Below are positions 31,167 through 40,279 of a DNA stretch of 57,645 nt, piece after piece. The notes beneath the pieces were generated by a model. That model saw only the letters and a program-made list of their open reading frames with translations. It was not told where the DNA came from and searched no databases. The translations under genes and the position numbers were made by a program. This stretch comes from Faecalimicrobium dakarense (GTDB taxonomy: Bacteria > Bacillota > Clostridia > Peptostreptococcales > Peptostreptococcaceae), in NCBI RefSeq assembly GCF_000499525.1, contig NZ_HG529229.1, positions 1 through 57,645 on the forward strand, written 5' to 3'. How positions within the stretch are numbered: the stretch's first letter is position 1; the number at the start of each line of letters is the position of its first letter.

Positions 31167-32618
31167 ATGAGTAATATAGCAAAGAAAAAGCCTACGTTAG
31201 CACAGGCACTAATACCTATAGTATTTATGATAGTTTCCTTAACTATAGGCTATGGTAAGTTTAAAATGAGGATAGAGCCAATAATGGTTATATCGGCATT
31301 TGTGGCAGGAATAATTGCATTAAAGCTAGGTTATACATGGCAAGAAATGCAAAAGGCTATAATTGATAAAATAGCAAGTGCCTTACCTGCAACTTTAATA
31401 TTATGGAGTGTAGGATTTTTAATAGGGTCATTAATGTTTGCAGGTACAGTACCAATGATAATTTACTATGGAGTTCAAATGATAAGTCCAAAGTTTTTAT
31501 TAGTAACAGCATTTTTAGCATCAGCTATACTTTCTATAGTAACAGGAACATCTTGGGGTGCGGCAGGTACTATTGGAGTTGCAATGATGGGAATTGCAGG
31601 AGGACTTGGAGTTTCTCTACCAGCTACAGCTGGAGCAGTAGTTGCAGGAGCATTTTTTGGTGATAAATTATCTCCGCTTTCAGACACTACAAACTTAGCA
31701 CCAATGGCAGCAGGAAGTGATTTATATGACCATATAAAACATATGTTATATACAACATTACCAGCTGCAGCAGTTTCTTTAATAGTTTATACAATAGTTG
31801 GATTTAATGCATCTGGAGATATGGTAACTCCAGAGTTAGTTAATACAATGATGAATCAACTAGAATCAATGTTTAATTTTAATATAATACTATTAATTCC
31901 AATAGTACTAGTGATTTTAGGATCTTTAAGAAAATGGCCTACTATACCTACTATGTTAGGTGTAAGCATACTTACTATATTTTTAGGAGTTATTATTCAA
32001 GGTTTTAATATTGTAGATGGATTTGAATCTTTAGTAGGAGGATTTAAATACACTATGACTGGATTTGCTGGAGAGCCAATAGCCGAAGTAGTAAAGCTTA
32101 TAGATAGAGGTGGAGTGGTCTCAGTTACAAGTACAACAGTATTAATATTCTGTGCTATGGGATTTGCAGGAATAGTAAGTGTTTCTGGAATGCTTGATGT
32201 AGTACTTGATTTATTAATGTCAAAGGTGAAATCTACAGTTGGTATAATAATAGCTACAATAGTATCTTGTTTTACAGTAGCTTTTGTAACAGGAAGTTCA
32301 TATCTTTCTATACTTATACCAGGTGAACTATTTAAAGATGTTTATCCAAAGAAAAATTTACATCCTAAAAACTTATCAAGAACATTAGAAGATTCTGGTA
32401 CAGTCATAGTACCTTTAGTACCGTGGTCAGCGGCAGGTGCTTATATGGCAGCAACATTAGGTGTACCTACACTAGAATACTTACCATGGGCGATACTTAA
32501 TTACACAGGTATAATATTTGCAATAATATTTGCCATTACAGGATTTGGTATAGCTAAACTAGATAAAAATGATGGTGAAAAAAATATAGAAGATAGGGAT
32601 GTTATTAAAGGAGTATAA
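31167..32618 (+). CDS. NhaC-family Na+/H+ antiporter-type transporter
   Basis: 483 residues with about eleven membrane helices. NhaC marks include GTSWGAAGTIGVAMMGIA, GAFFGDKLSPLSDTTNLAP and PLVPWSAAGAYMAATLGV. NhaC relatives exchange sodium and protons, and some carry organic acids or amino acids. It is the first gene of an operon with an isoaspartyl dipeptidase under a sigma-54 promoter, so it may import or exchange the amino acid or dipeptide handled by that enzyme. Substrate not provable here. Confidence 0.88.
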   Translation: MSNIAKKKPTLAQALIPIVFMIVSLTIGYGKFKMRIEPIMVISAFVAGIIALKLGYTWQEMQKAIIDKIASALPATLILWSVGFLIGSLMFAGTVPMIIYYGVQMISPKFLLVTAFLASAILSIVTGTSWGAAGTIGVAMMGIAGGLGVSLPATAGAVVAGAFFGDKLSPLSDTTNLAPMAAGSDLYDHIKHMLYTTLPAAAVSLIVYTIVGFNASGDMVTPELVNTMMNQLESMFNFNIILLIPIVLVILGSLRKWPTIPTMLGVSILTIFLGVIIQGFNIVDGFESLVGGFKYTMTGFAGEPIAEVVKLIDRGGVVSVTSTTVLIFCAMGFAGIVSVSGMLDVVLDLLMSKVKSTVGIIIATIVSCFTVAFVTGSSYLSILIPGELFKDVYPKKNLHPKNLSRTLEDSGTVIVPLVPWSAAGAYMAATLGVPTLEYLPWAILNYTGIIFAIIFAITGFGIAKLDKNDGEKNIEDRDVIKGV

Positions 32619-32622
32619 ATTT

Positions 32623-33765
32623 ATGATATTAATTAAAAATATAGATATTTATTCACCGCAGTATATTGGTAAAAAAGATATATTTATAAGTGGTGGAAAA
32701 ATTGTTTTAATAGAAGAAAATATTGAGTTTAAAAATAATAAAATAAAGATAATAGATGGTAGTGATAAAATACTTACTCCGGGATTTATAGACCAACATG
32801 TACATATAACTGGTGGTGGAGGAGAAGGAAGCTTTAAGACTAGAGCTCCTGAAATTACACTAACTAAATTAACTACAGCTGGAATAACAACAGTAGTTGG
32901 GCTTTTAGGAACAGATGGAACTACAAGAAGTGTAGAGAATTTAGTTGCTAAAGCAAAAGCTTTAAAAGAAGAAGGGATAACAGTATTTGCACATACTGGT
33001 TCATATGAATATCCGACAGTCACACTTACGAATTCAGTTAAAAGAGATATATGCTTTATAGATGAAATTATAGGTGTTAAGTTGGCACTATCAGACCATA
33101 GAGCCCCAAATGTTACTAATGATGAGCTTATAAAAGTAGCATCTGATGCTAGAGTAGCTGGAATGTTAAGTGGTAAGGCTGGAATTGTAGTACTTCATAT
33201 GGGAGATGGAAAGAAAGGTATTTCACCTGTAAATGAAATATTAGAAGAAACCGAAATACCTATAAAGACTATAAGGCCAACTCATGTAAATAGAAGAGAA
33301 AAACTTTTAATAGAGGCTTTTGATTATGCAAAACGTGGCGGTAAAATTGATTTAACTTGTGGAATGAAAAGAGATTTAAATCCAGGAAAGTGTATCAAAA
33401 GAGCAACTGAAAATAATGTTCCTTTAGAAAATATAACTATAAGCTCTGATGGATATGGAAGTTGGTCAAAATATGACGATGATGGGAACTTAATTAAAAT
33501 GGGAGTTTCTAGTGTTAAAAGTTTACATGATGAGTTTAAATCTATGGTGGAAGAATTAGATTTTAGTATAGAAGAAAGTTTATCTTATATAACTTCTAAC
33601 GTAGCTAAAGCTTTAGAAGTATATCCTAAAAAGGGATGTATAAAAGAGGGATCAGATGCAGATATTATTTTATTAGATAAAAATCTAGATATTGATACTG
33701 TAATGGCAAATGGAAAAATAATGATAGAAAATAAAGAAATATTAGTTTATGGATTATACGAGTAA
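32623..33765 (+). CDS. iadA: Isoaspartyl (beta-aspartyl) dipeptidase
   Basis: 380 residues from the ATG at 32623, chosen because AAAGGAG at 32607-32613 sits at the right distance; an upstream in-frame TTG-like start would lie inside nhaC. Amidohydrolase fold: TPGFIDQHVHITGGGGEG (metal His pair and substrate loop), IVVLHMGDGKKG, IRPTHVNRRE and ISSDGYGSW. IadA cleaves beta-aspartyl dipeptides formed from damaged proteins. Beta-Asp bonds would also occur in the Lys/D-Asp wall predicted at 10.5 kb, though IadA is known for L-Asp. The gap to nhaC is 4 bases. Confidence 0.93.
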   Translation: MILIKNIDIYSPQYIGKKDIFISGGKIVLIEENIEFKNNKIKIIDGSDKILTPGFIDQHVHITGGGGEGSFKTRAPEITLTKLTTAGITTVVGLLGTDGTTRSVENLVAKAKALKEEGITVFAHTGSYEYPTVTLTNSVKRDICFIDEIIGVKLALSDHRAPNVTNDELIKVASDARVAGMLSGKAGIVVLHMGDGKKGISPVNEILEETEIPIKTIRPTHVNRREKLLIEAFDYAKRGGKIDLTCGMKRDLNPGKCIKRATENNVPLENITISSDGYGSWSKYDDDGNLIKMGVSSVKSLHDEFKSMVEELDFSIEESLSYITSNVAKALEVYPKKGCIKEGSDADIILLDKNLDIDTVMANGKIMIENKEILVYGLYE

Positions 33766-33770
33766 ATATA

Positions 33771-33812
33771 AAAAGGCTACAATACTAAGTTTAGTATTGT
33801 AGCCTTTTTTCT
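33771..33812 (+). terminator. Terminator of nhaC-iadA
   Basis: An 18-bp stem (33771-33788 with 33791-33808) with minimal loop, GGCTAC core and T run. Confidence 0.93.
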
Positions 33813-33893
33813 ATATTAATTGATAATTTATTATCTAAATATCTAAATTTAAGCAACGAACGAAGTGAATTTTGTTTTTTTGTGTATTAATTT

Positions 33894-33923
33894 CACGACA
33901 AACTGTTAAAGGAAGATGTCGTG
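33894..33923 (+). promoter_or_regulatory. Inverted repeat and -10 upstream of ftsL
   Basis: CACGACA (33894-33900) and TGTCGTG (33917-33923) are perfect inverted copies; a TATAAT follows at 33935-33940, without a clear -35. Possible operator or start region for the ftsL-spoVD unit. Confidence 0.35.
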
Positions 33924-33984
33924 TATACAACAAATATAATAATATTGATTTTCTTTTAAAAAAGAATTATTAGAGGTGGTCTAT

Positions 33985-34340
33985 ATGAAAAAAAATAATA
34001 AAATAAAGGACATGAACGAATATAAAAAAAAGAAAAAGAATAAGTATAAAAGTAAATATAAATTAAAAATAAAAAAATAATATTCGGGAGTACTTTTATA
34101 GTAGTAGTATTTACAGTGATTTTAGGGAATATATGTGGATATTCAGTTATATCAAAGCTTAAATACGATATACATTACTTAAAAAAAGAATTAAAAGAGA
34201 CAGAAATATCAAGAGATGAATTAAAAACAAAAGTAGACACTAGTACATCAATACCTGAGATTGAGAAAAAAGCTAAAGAACAACTAAATATGGATTATCC
34301 AAAACAAGAACAAATAAAGTATATAGATGTGAAGAACTAG
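33985..34340 (+). CDS. ftsL: FtsL-like cell-division protein, frameshifted in this sequence
   Basis: Two frames together make a normal FtsL. Frame one starts at the ATG 33985 (GAGGTGG upstream) and gives a 31-residue Lys/Asn-rich cytoplasmic tail, ending at TAA 34078-34080. The next frame gives a membrane helix (IIFGSTFIVVVFTVILGNIC), a heptad-like coil and SIPEIEKKAKEQLNMDYPK, typical of FtsL/DivIC. They meet at A AAA AAA (34071-34077) just before the stop. One more A, or a -1 ribosomal shift, joins them into about 118 residues. Restricting the gene to the ATG at 34116 would lose most of the helix. It lies 13 bases before spoVD, the usual place. Confidence 0.8.
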
Positions 34341-34353
34341 GGGGGAAGATAGT

Positions 34354-36330
34354 TTGAAAAAAATAAAAAGGATAAGTAAAAAAAGATTAGTACTTGTTCT
34401 TATACTAGCGTGTTTTCTATTTTTAGCTTTAATATTTAGAACAGGATATCTTCAGCTAGTAAAGGGAGAATGGTTAAGTACTAAGGCAACGGATCAACAA
34501 ACAAGAGAAATTCCGATAGAGCCTAAAAGAGGAACTATATATGATAAGAATATGAAAGAACTTGCTGTTAGTGTAACAAAATACACTGTTTGGTGTAAGC
34601 CAGTAGAAGTATCAAATAAGGAAGAGGCATCAAAAAAAGTATCAAAGATTTTAGGGAAAGAGTATGAAGATATACATAAATTAGTAAGTAAGAAAAATAT
34701 GGCATTAGTAAAGATTGAAAGATGGATAGATGATGATAAAGCTAAACAAATAAGAGAAGCTCAAATACCTGGTATTTGGGTGGCAGAAGATAATCAAAGA
34801 TATTATCCATATGGAAACTTTGCTCCATATGTACTAGGCCATACTTCAACAGATTCAGAAGGTATAGCTGGTATAGAAATGAAATACAATAAGCATTTAA
34901 AAGGAACTCCTGGTAAATTAATAGTTAGTACAGATGCATCAGGAAGAGAAATACCTAGAGGTATGGAAAAATACTATGAACCAGTACAAGGTCAAGGTTT
35001 AGTGCTTACAATAGATGAAGTAATACAACATTATACTGAAAAAGCAGTTCAAAAAGCATATGAAGTTAATAATGCAAAAAGGGTAACAGTAATATCTATG
35101 GATCCAAAAACAGGTGATATACTTTCTCTAGCATCAAAGCCAGATTATGATCCGAATGATTCAAGAACGCCTATTTATCCATATTACGAAGAGGAACTTG
35201 AAAAATATGATGATAAAGATAAATTAAAAGGATATTTTCAAATGTGGAGAAATCCAGCAATAAGTGATACATATGAACCAGGTTCTACATTTAAACTAAT
35301 TACATCATCAGCAGGTATTGAAGAAAATGTGATAAAAGATAATGAACAATTTGTTTGTACGGGAAGTGTAACAGTAGGAGGAAGAAGAATAAAATGTTGG
35401 AGACATTATAGACCACATGGTGCTCAGTCTTTTAAACAAGGTGTTCAAAATTCTTGTAACCCAGTCTTTGTTGAAGTTGCAAGTAGGTTAGGCGTAAAAA
35501 AGATGTATGATTATATAGAAGCATTTGGATTTACTGAAAAAACAGGCATAGACTTACCAGGGGAAGCAAAAGGTATATTATATAATGAAAAGAATGTAGG
35601 TCCAGTAGAACTTGCTACAATGTCTTTTGGTCAATCAATCTCAGTTACACCAGTTCAACTTATAACAGCTATTTCAGCAATAGCAAATGATGGAAAACTT
35701 ATGCAACCAAGGGTAGTAAAAGGTTATACTGATAATAAAGGTAATATAGTTGAAAAAATTGAACCTAAAGTTGTAAGACAGGTAATATCAGAAGAAACAT
35801 CTAAAAAAATGATGCCTATCATAGAATCTGTTGTTAGTGAAGGTGGAGGTAAGATAGCATATATACCAGGTTATAGAATAGGTGGTAAAACAGGTACAGC
35901 TCAAAAGGTTATAGATGGAAAATATGCTCAAGGGAAATATATATGTTCGTTTATGGGGGTAGCTCCAAGTGATGATCCACAGATAGTAGTTTTAGCTATA
36001 GTTGACGAACCAACAGGAGTAAGTGCTTTTGGTAGTACAACAGCAGGTCCTATTATTAAAGAAATAATGAATGATTCTCTTAAGTATTTAGGCGTTAAAC
36101 CAAAATATACAGAAAAAGAAAAAGAAGAGTTAGAAAAACCACAAGTAACAGTTCCAGATATAAGAAACTTATCAATTGAGGAAGCTGTTAAAGTACTAGA
36201 AGAGGCTAAATTAAGCCCTAATTTAGATGAGGATGTAGAAATGCCTAAAGATACTAAAATAAAAGATATGTTCCCAAAGCCGGGTGTAAAAGTATCTGAA
36301 GGTTCTAGCATAATGCTATATTTTGAATAA
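34354..36330 (+). CDS. spoVD: Class B penicillin-binding protein, SpoVD/FtsI type with PASTA domain
   Basis: 658 residues. One N-terminal membrane helix (about 11-30), a PBP dimerisation domain, then the transpeptidase with S311-T-F-K (EPGSTFKL), SCN (QNSCNPVF) and K512-TG (GKTGTAQ), and one C-terminal PASTA domain (about 590-658, VTVPDIRNLSIEEAVKVL). A PASTA domain on an FtsI-like PBP beside spoVE is the SpoVD arrangement, used for spore cortex synthesis in Clostridioides; a vegetative division role is also possible because no second ftsI is in view. TTG start at 34354 with AGGGGGGAAG before it. Confidence 0.9.
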   Translation: MKKIKRISKKRLVLVLILACFLFLALIFRTGYLQLVKGEWLSTKATDQQTREIPIEPKRGTIYDKNMKELAVSVTKYTVWCKPVEVSNKEEASKKVSKILGKEYEDIHKLVSKKNMALVKIERWIDDDKAKQIREAQIPGIWVAEDNQRYYPYGNFAPYVLGHTSTDSEGIAGIEMKYNKHLKGTPGKLIVSTDASGREIPRGMEKYYEPVQGQGLVLTIDEVIQHYTEKAVQKAYEVNNAKRVTVISMDPKTGDILSLASKPDYDPNDSRTPIYPYYEEELEKYDDKDKLKGYFQMWRNPAISDTYEPGSTFKLITSSAGIEENVIKDNEQFVCTGSVTVGGRRIKCWRHYRPHGAQSFKQGVQNSCNPVFVEVASRLGVKKMYDYIEAFGFTEKTGIDLPGEAKGILYNEKNVGPVELATMSFGQSISVTPVQLITAISAIANDGKLMQPRVVKGYTDNKGNIVEKIEPKVVRQVISEETSKKMMPIIESVVSEGGGKIAYIPGYRIGGKTGTAQKVIDGKYAQGKYICSFMGVAPSDDPQIVVLAIVDEPTGVSAFGSTTAGPIIKEIMNDSLKYLGVKPKYTEKEKEELEKPQVTVPDIRNLSIEEAVKVLEEAKLSPNLDEDVEMPKDTKIKDMFPKPGVKVSEGSSIMLYFE

Positions 36331-36381
36331 AGAAAAGTAACATATAGTTAGAAATACCTTCAAAAAAATAAAAATATGGTA

Positions 36382-36387
36382 TATAAT
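36382..36387 (+). promoter_or_regulatory. Candidate promoter upstream of the murF leader hairpin
   Basis: TATAAT (36382-36387) with a weak -35 TTCAAA at 36359-36364 (17-base spacer). A transcript from here would meet the hairpin at 36406 almost at once. Confidence 0.35.
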
Positions 36388-36405
36388 TAAAAAGTTAAGT
36401 TTACT

Positions 36406-36444
36406 AAGGGGCAATGTATATATTGGTATACATTGCCTTTTATT
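36406..36444 (+). terminator. Terminator or attenuator between spoVD and murF
   Basis: GGCAATGTATA (36410-36420) pairs with TATACATTGCC (36427-36437); G-T and A-T pairs extend it by four. A short T tract follows. It ends about 46 bases before murF. Confidence 0.75.
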
Positions 36445-36490
36445 AAGGTAATCAATAAATCATAGTTAAAATGGTAAAGGAGGGTTAGAT

Positions 36491-37864
36491 ATGAAGTGTC
36501 TAACAGTATCAGAGTTAGTACTTGCGACAAATGGTAAATTACTTATTGGAAATGAAAATGACCGTGTATATGACGTTGTTATAGATAGTAGGAAAGCAAG
36601 TAGCGAAAATGTATTTGTAGCTATAATAGGAGAAACTTTAGATGGGCATGAGTTTATGAGCTCTGCATACGAAAAAGGTTGTAAAACTTTTATAAAAAAT
36701 GAAAGTAGTAGCATAAAACTAGAGAGTTCGGACATAAATTTAATAGAAGTAAGTAATACTGAAATAGCTCTAGGTGAGATATCTAAATACTACAAAGAAA
36801 AGTTTGATATACCATACATAGGTGTAACAGGTAGTGTAGGTAAAACTAGTACTAGAGATATGATATATGCAGCAGTATCTTCTAAGTTTAATACATTAAA
36901 AAATGAAGGTAATTTAAATAATCAACTTGGAGTCCCATTAACTTTATTTAACTTAGATGAATTTTATGAATGTTCTGTAATTGAGATGGGTATGTCAGGA
37001 TTCAATGAAATTGAATATTTAGCCAATATTGTGAAACCAAAAATAGGAGTTATATCTAATATAGGATTATCTCACATAGAAAATCTTGGATCACAAGAAG
37101 GAATTCTAAAAGCTAAAATGGAGATAGCTACAAATTTTGATTCTTCAAACACTTTAATAGTAAATGGAGATGATAAATTTTTATGCACATTAAAAAATAA
37201 AAATCATGAATATACATTAAAAACATTTGGATTTGATAAAGATAATGATATATACTGTGAAGGATATGAAATGACTGAAGACAGTATAACATTTATATGC
37301 AACATAAACGGAAAAAAGGAAGAAATATTTATACCAACAGTAGGTGAACATAATATATATAATGCTATGGCAGCTATACTAGTTGGAATTAGTTTAGAAC
37401 TTACTTTGGATGAAATAAAAAATGGTCTTAAACATTTTAAAGCAACAAAGATGAGACTAGATATAGTTAAAAATGATAAAATGACAATAATAAATGATGC
37501 ATATAATGCAAGCCCTGATTCTATGAAAGCAGCTTTAAAAATACTAGGAAGATATAAGACTAGAAGAGTAGCAATTCTTGGAGATATGTTTGAAATGGGT
37601 GAATATGCAGAGTATGGTCATAGATTAGTAGGAGAAGTATCAATAGGAAATGTAGATGTTCTTATAACTATTGGTAATGATTCAAACTTTATAGGCCAAG
37701 AAGCAAAAAAGTTAGGATTTTATGAAAAGAATTTATATCACTTTAAAACAAGAGAAGATGCTATTAATGAGATAGATAGCTTATTAAAAGAGGAAGATGT
37801 AGTACTAGTTAAAGCATCGAGAGGTATGAAATTAGAAAAAATAGTAGAACATCTTAATAAGTAA
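36491..37864 (+). CDS. murF: UDP-MurNAc-tripeptide--D-Ala-D-Ala ligase
   Basis: 457 residues. Adds D-Ala-D-Ala to the UDP-MurNAc-tripeptide in the cytoplasm. MurF marks: VVIDSRKASSENVFVAI (MurF start motif), ATP loop GVTGSVGKTSTRD, NEGNLNNQLGVPLT, and NDAYNASPDSMKAAL in the C-terminal domain. GGAGGG precedes the ATG. Start of the murF-mraY-murD-spoVE-murG run. Confidence 0.97.
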   Translation: MKCLTVSELVLATNGKLLIGNENDRVYDVVIDSRKASSENVFVAIIGETLDGHEFMSSAYEKGCKTFIKNESSSIKLESSDINLIEVSNTEIALGEISKYYKEKFDIPYIGVTGSVGKTSTRDMIYAAVSSKFNTLKNEGNLNNQLGVPLTLFNLDEFYECSVIEMGMSGFNEIEYLANIVKPKIGVISNIGLSHIENLGSQEGILKAKMEIATNFDSSNTLIVNGDDKFLCTLKNKNHEYTLKTFGFDKDNDIYCEGYEMTEDSITFICNINGKKEEIFIPTVGEHNIYNAMAAILVGISLELTLDEIKNGLKHFKATKMRLDIVKNDKMTIINDAYNASPDSMKAALKILGRYKTRRVAILGDMFEMGEYAEYGHRLVGEVSIGNVDVLITIGNDSNFIGQEAKKLGFYEKNLYHFKTREDAINEIDSLLKEEDVVLVKASRGMKLEKIVEHLNK

Positions 37865-37905
37865 TAAAATAGACGAAATAGCCAGCAAGGGAGAGGAGAA
37901 ATATT

Positions 37906-38871
37906 ATGTTAGGAATAACAGAACTTACGTATACAGCATTGATTTCATTTCTAATAGTAGTTATATTAGGACCAATATTTATACCTATGTTAACTAAATT
38001 TAAATTCGGTCAGACGGTTAGAGACGACGGCCCTAAAACACACTTAGCCAAAAATGGAACACCTACTATGGGTGGAATATTAATGATGGTTGCAATACTT
38101 ATAACAGGTCTTACTAGAAGCAAAATAAGCAATGATATGGTAGTTGGGCTTATATCTATAGTAGGATTTGGATTAGTAGGATTCTTAGATGATTTTATAA
38201 TAATAAAAATGAGAAGATCGTTAGGATTAAAGCCATGGCAAAAGATAGTCCTTCAATTTGCATTAGCTATATATATATCGTACTATCAATATACAACATC
38301 ACCTAGTGCTACTCAACTTATGATACCATTTACAGATGCCGTTATAAACTTAGGAGTTTTATATATACCTATAATGACATTTATAATAATTGGTATTGTT
38401 AATGCAGTAAACCTGACAGATGGGTTAGATGGTTTAGCATCAGGAGTAACTTTAATAGTTGCTACGTTCTTTATGCTATTTGCAGGAACAGTTGCTATAA
38501 ATACTGATGTAGCAGTTTTAGCTGCAGCTACAGTAGGAGCATGTTTAGGATTCTTAGGATTTAATTCATACCCAGCAAAAATATTTATGGGTGATACAGG
38601 ATCTATGGCGTTAGGAGGAGCTGTTGTAGCATTTTCAGTTTTAACTAACTCTATACTTATAATACCTTTAGTAGGAGGTATATACTTTGCAGAAGCTATA
38701 TCTGTTATACTTCAAGTAGCATCTTTCAAAATAAGAAAGAAAAGAATATTTAAAATGGCTCCAATCCACCATCATTTTGAACAATGTGGATGGCCAGAGA
38801 CTAGAGTAGTATTTGTATTTTGGATAATAACTGTGGTTTTAGCTTGGATAAGTATAATAGCAGTATTCTAA
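37906..38871 (+). CDS. mraY: Phospho-MurNAc-pentapeptide transferase
   Basis: 321 residues, about ten membrane helices. Makes lipid I by moving phospho-MurNAc-pentapeptide to undecaprenyl phosphate. Catalytic motifs: DDGPKTHLAKNGTPTMGG, GFLDDFIIIKMRRS, NAVNLTDGLDGLASG, IFMGDTGSMALGG and the MAPIHHHFE histidines. GGGAGAGGAG upstream. Sits in the conserved murF-mraY-murD order. Confidence 0.98.
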   Translation: MLGITELTYTALISFLIVVILGPIFIPMLTKFKFGQTVRDDGPKTHLAKNGTPTMGGILMMVAILITGLTRSKISNDMVVGLISIVGFGLVGFLDDFIIIKMRRSLGLKPWQKIVLQFALAIYISYYQYTTSPSATQLMIPFTDAVINLGVLYIPIMTFIIIGIVNAVNLTDGLDGLASGVTLIVATFFMLFAGTVAINTDVAVLAAATVGACLGFLGFNSYPAKIFMGDTGSMALGGAVVAFSVLTNSILIIPLVGGIYFAEAISVILQVASFKIRKKRIFKMAPIHHHFEQCGWPETRVVFVFWIITVVLAWISIIAVF

Positions 38872-38887
38872 ATTTGGGGGTATAAAA

Positions 38888-40245
38888 ATGGACCTAGAAG
38901 GAAAAAAGTTTTATTAATTGGTCTTGCAAAAACTGGAGTATCAGCAATTAAACACCTAGATAAGTTAGGTGTAAATATAGTTGTAAATGATATAAAAGAT
39001 AAAGAACAATTAAAAGATATATTATGTGAATTAGAACAGTTAAATAATGTAGAATATATACTTGGATACCATCCAGAAAATATAGATGATATAGATATGG
39101 CTGTAGTATCTCCAGGAGTACCATTAGATTTACCTTTTATTATAAAAATAAAAGAAGCCAATATTGAACTTATAGGTGAAGTGGAACTTGCTTATAGACT
39201 ATCTAATGGACCAACGTTTATAGGTATAACTGGAACAAATGGGAAAACAACAACAACTAGCTTAGTTGGAGAAATATTTAAGACAGCTAATTGTGATACA
39301 TATATAGTTGGTAATATTGGAAACCCTGTTATTGATACTGTAGGAGTTGCTAATGAAAAATCAGTCCTAGTAACTGAATTAAGTAGTTTCCAACTTGAGA
39401 GCATAGATACATTTAGACCTAAGGTAAGTGCTATATTAAACTTTACAGAAGACCATATGAATAGACATCATACTATAGAAAACTATATAGAAGCTAAATC
39501 TAAAATATTTATGAATCAAAATAGTGATGATTTTTGTGTATTAAACTATGATGATGAAAAAGTTAGAAATTTAGATGAAAAAATAAAAGCTAAAAAAATA
39601 TTCTTCTCTAGAAAAAAACAAATAGATGGTGGAGTATATTTAGATGAAAATAATAATATAGTTATAGATGTAGATGAAAAAGTAACACTTTTAAATAAAA
39701 GTGAATTAAGCTTACCAGGTGACCACAATTTAGAAAACTGTATGGCTGCAATAGGTATAGCTTATGTATCTAATATAGACTTAAAAGTAATAAAAAAGGT
39801 ATTAAAGTCATTTGCAGCAGTAGTTCATAGACAAGAGTTTGTAAGAAACCTAAATGATATTATGTTTGTTAATGATTCAAAAGGAACTAATCCAGACTCT
39901 ACTATAAAGGCTATTGAGTCTTACGATAGACCAATAATATTAATAGCAGGTGGTAAGGATAAGCAAAGTAGTTTCGATGAATTATTAGAAATAGCAAAAG
40001 GAAGAGTTAAGACATTAGTTTTATTAGGTGAAACTGCGCCTATTATAGAAAAATGTGCTAAAGAAAAAGGGTTTGAAAATATATATAGAGTAAAGGATAT
40101 GAAAGAAGCAGTTAAAACATCATATGAAATAGCAGTTAAAGATGATGTAGTACTTCTTTCACCAGCTTGTGCAAGTTGGGATATGTACAAAAGTTTTGAA
40201 GTAAGAGGAGATGACTTCAAGGATAATGTAAACAATTTAAAATAA
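38888..40245 (+). CDS. murD: UDP-MurNAc-L-Ala--D-Glu ligase MurD, frameshifted in this sequence
   Basis: Adds D-Glu to UDP-MurNAc-L-Ala. Nearly all of it is in one frame (ATP loop GITGTNGKTTTT, ELSSFQLESID, NDSKGTNPDST, LLSPACASWDMYKSF). The first six codons from ATG 38888 are in another frame that meets a stop at 38915. The switch point is a run of six A (38902-38907); seven would give MDLEGKKVLLIGLAKTG, a proper MurD start, and a total of about 452 residues. Starting instead at the ATG 39097 would remove the N-terminal uridine-binding domain. As murD is essential and single copy here, a sequencing error or slippage is likelier than loss. Confidence 0.93.
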
Positions 40246-40279
40246 CCTCTTATCTCGGGAATGGAGGTAGGTTTATCAA

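Noticed and set aside
31403-31663. Second open frame on the plus strand inside the NhaC gene
   Set aside because: Out-of-frame shadow, rich in Ser/Arg/Tyr with no recognisable domain.
34116-34340. Annotating ftsL as a 74-residue protein from 34116
   Set aside because: It removes most of the membrane helix and has no ribosome site; the frameshift reading explains the upstream codons and GAGGTGG.
39097-40245. Annotating murD from the ATG at 39097
   Set aside because: Would drop the N-terminal UDP-binding domain although matching codons are present upstream in the same frame up to the A run.
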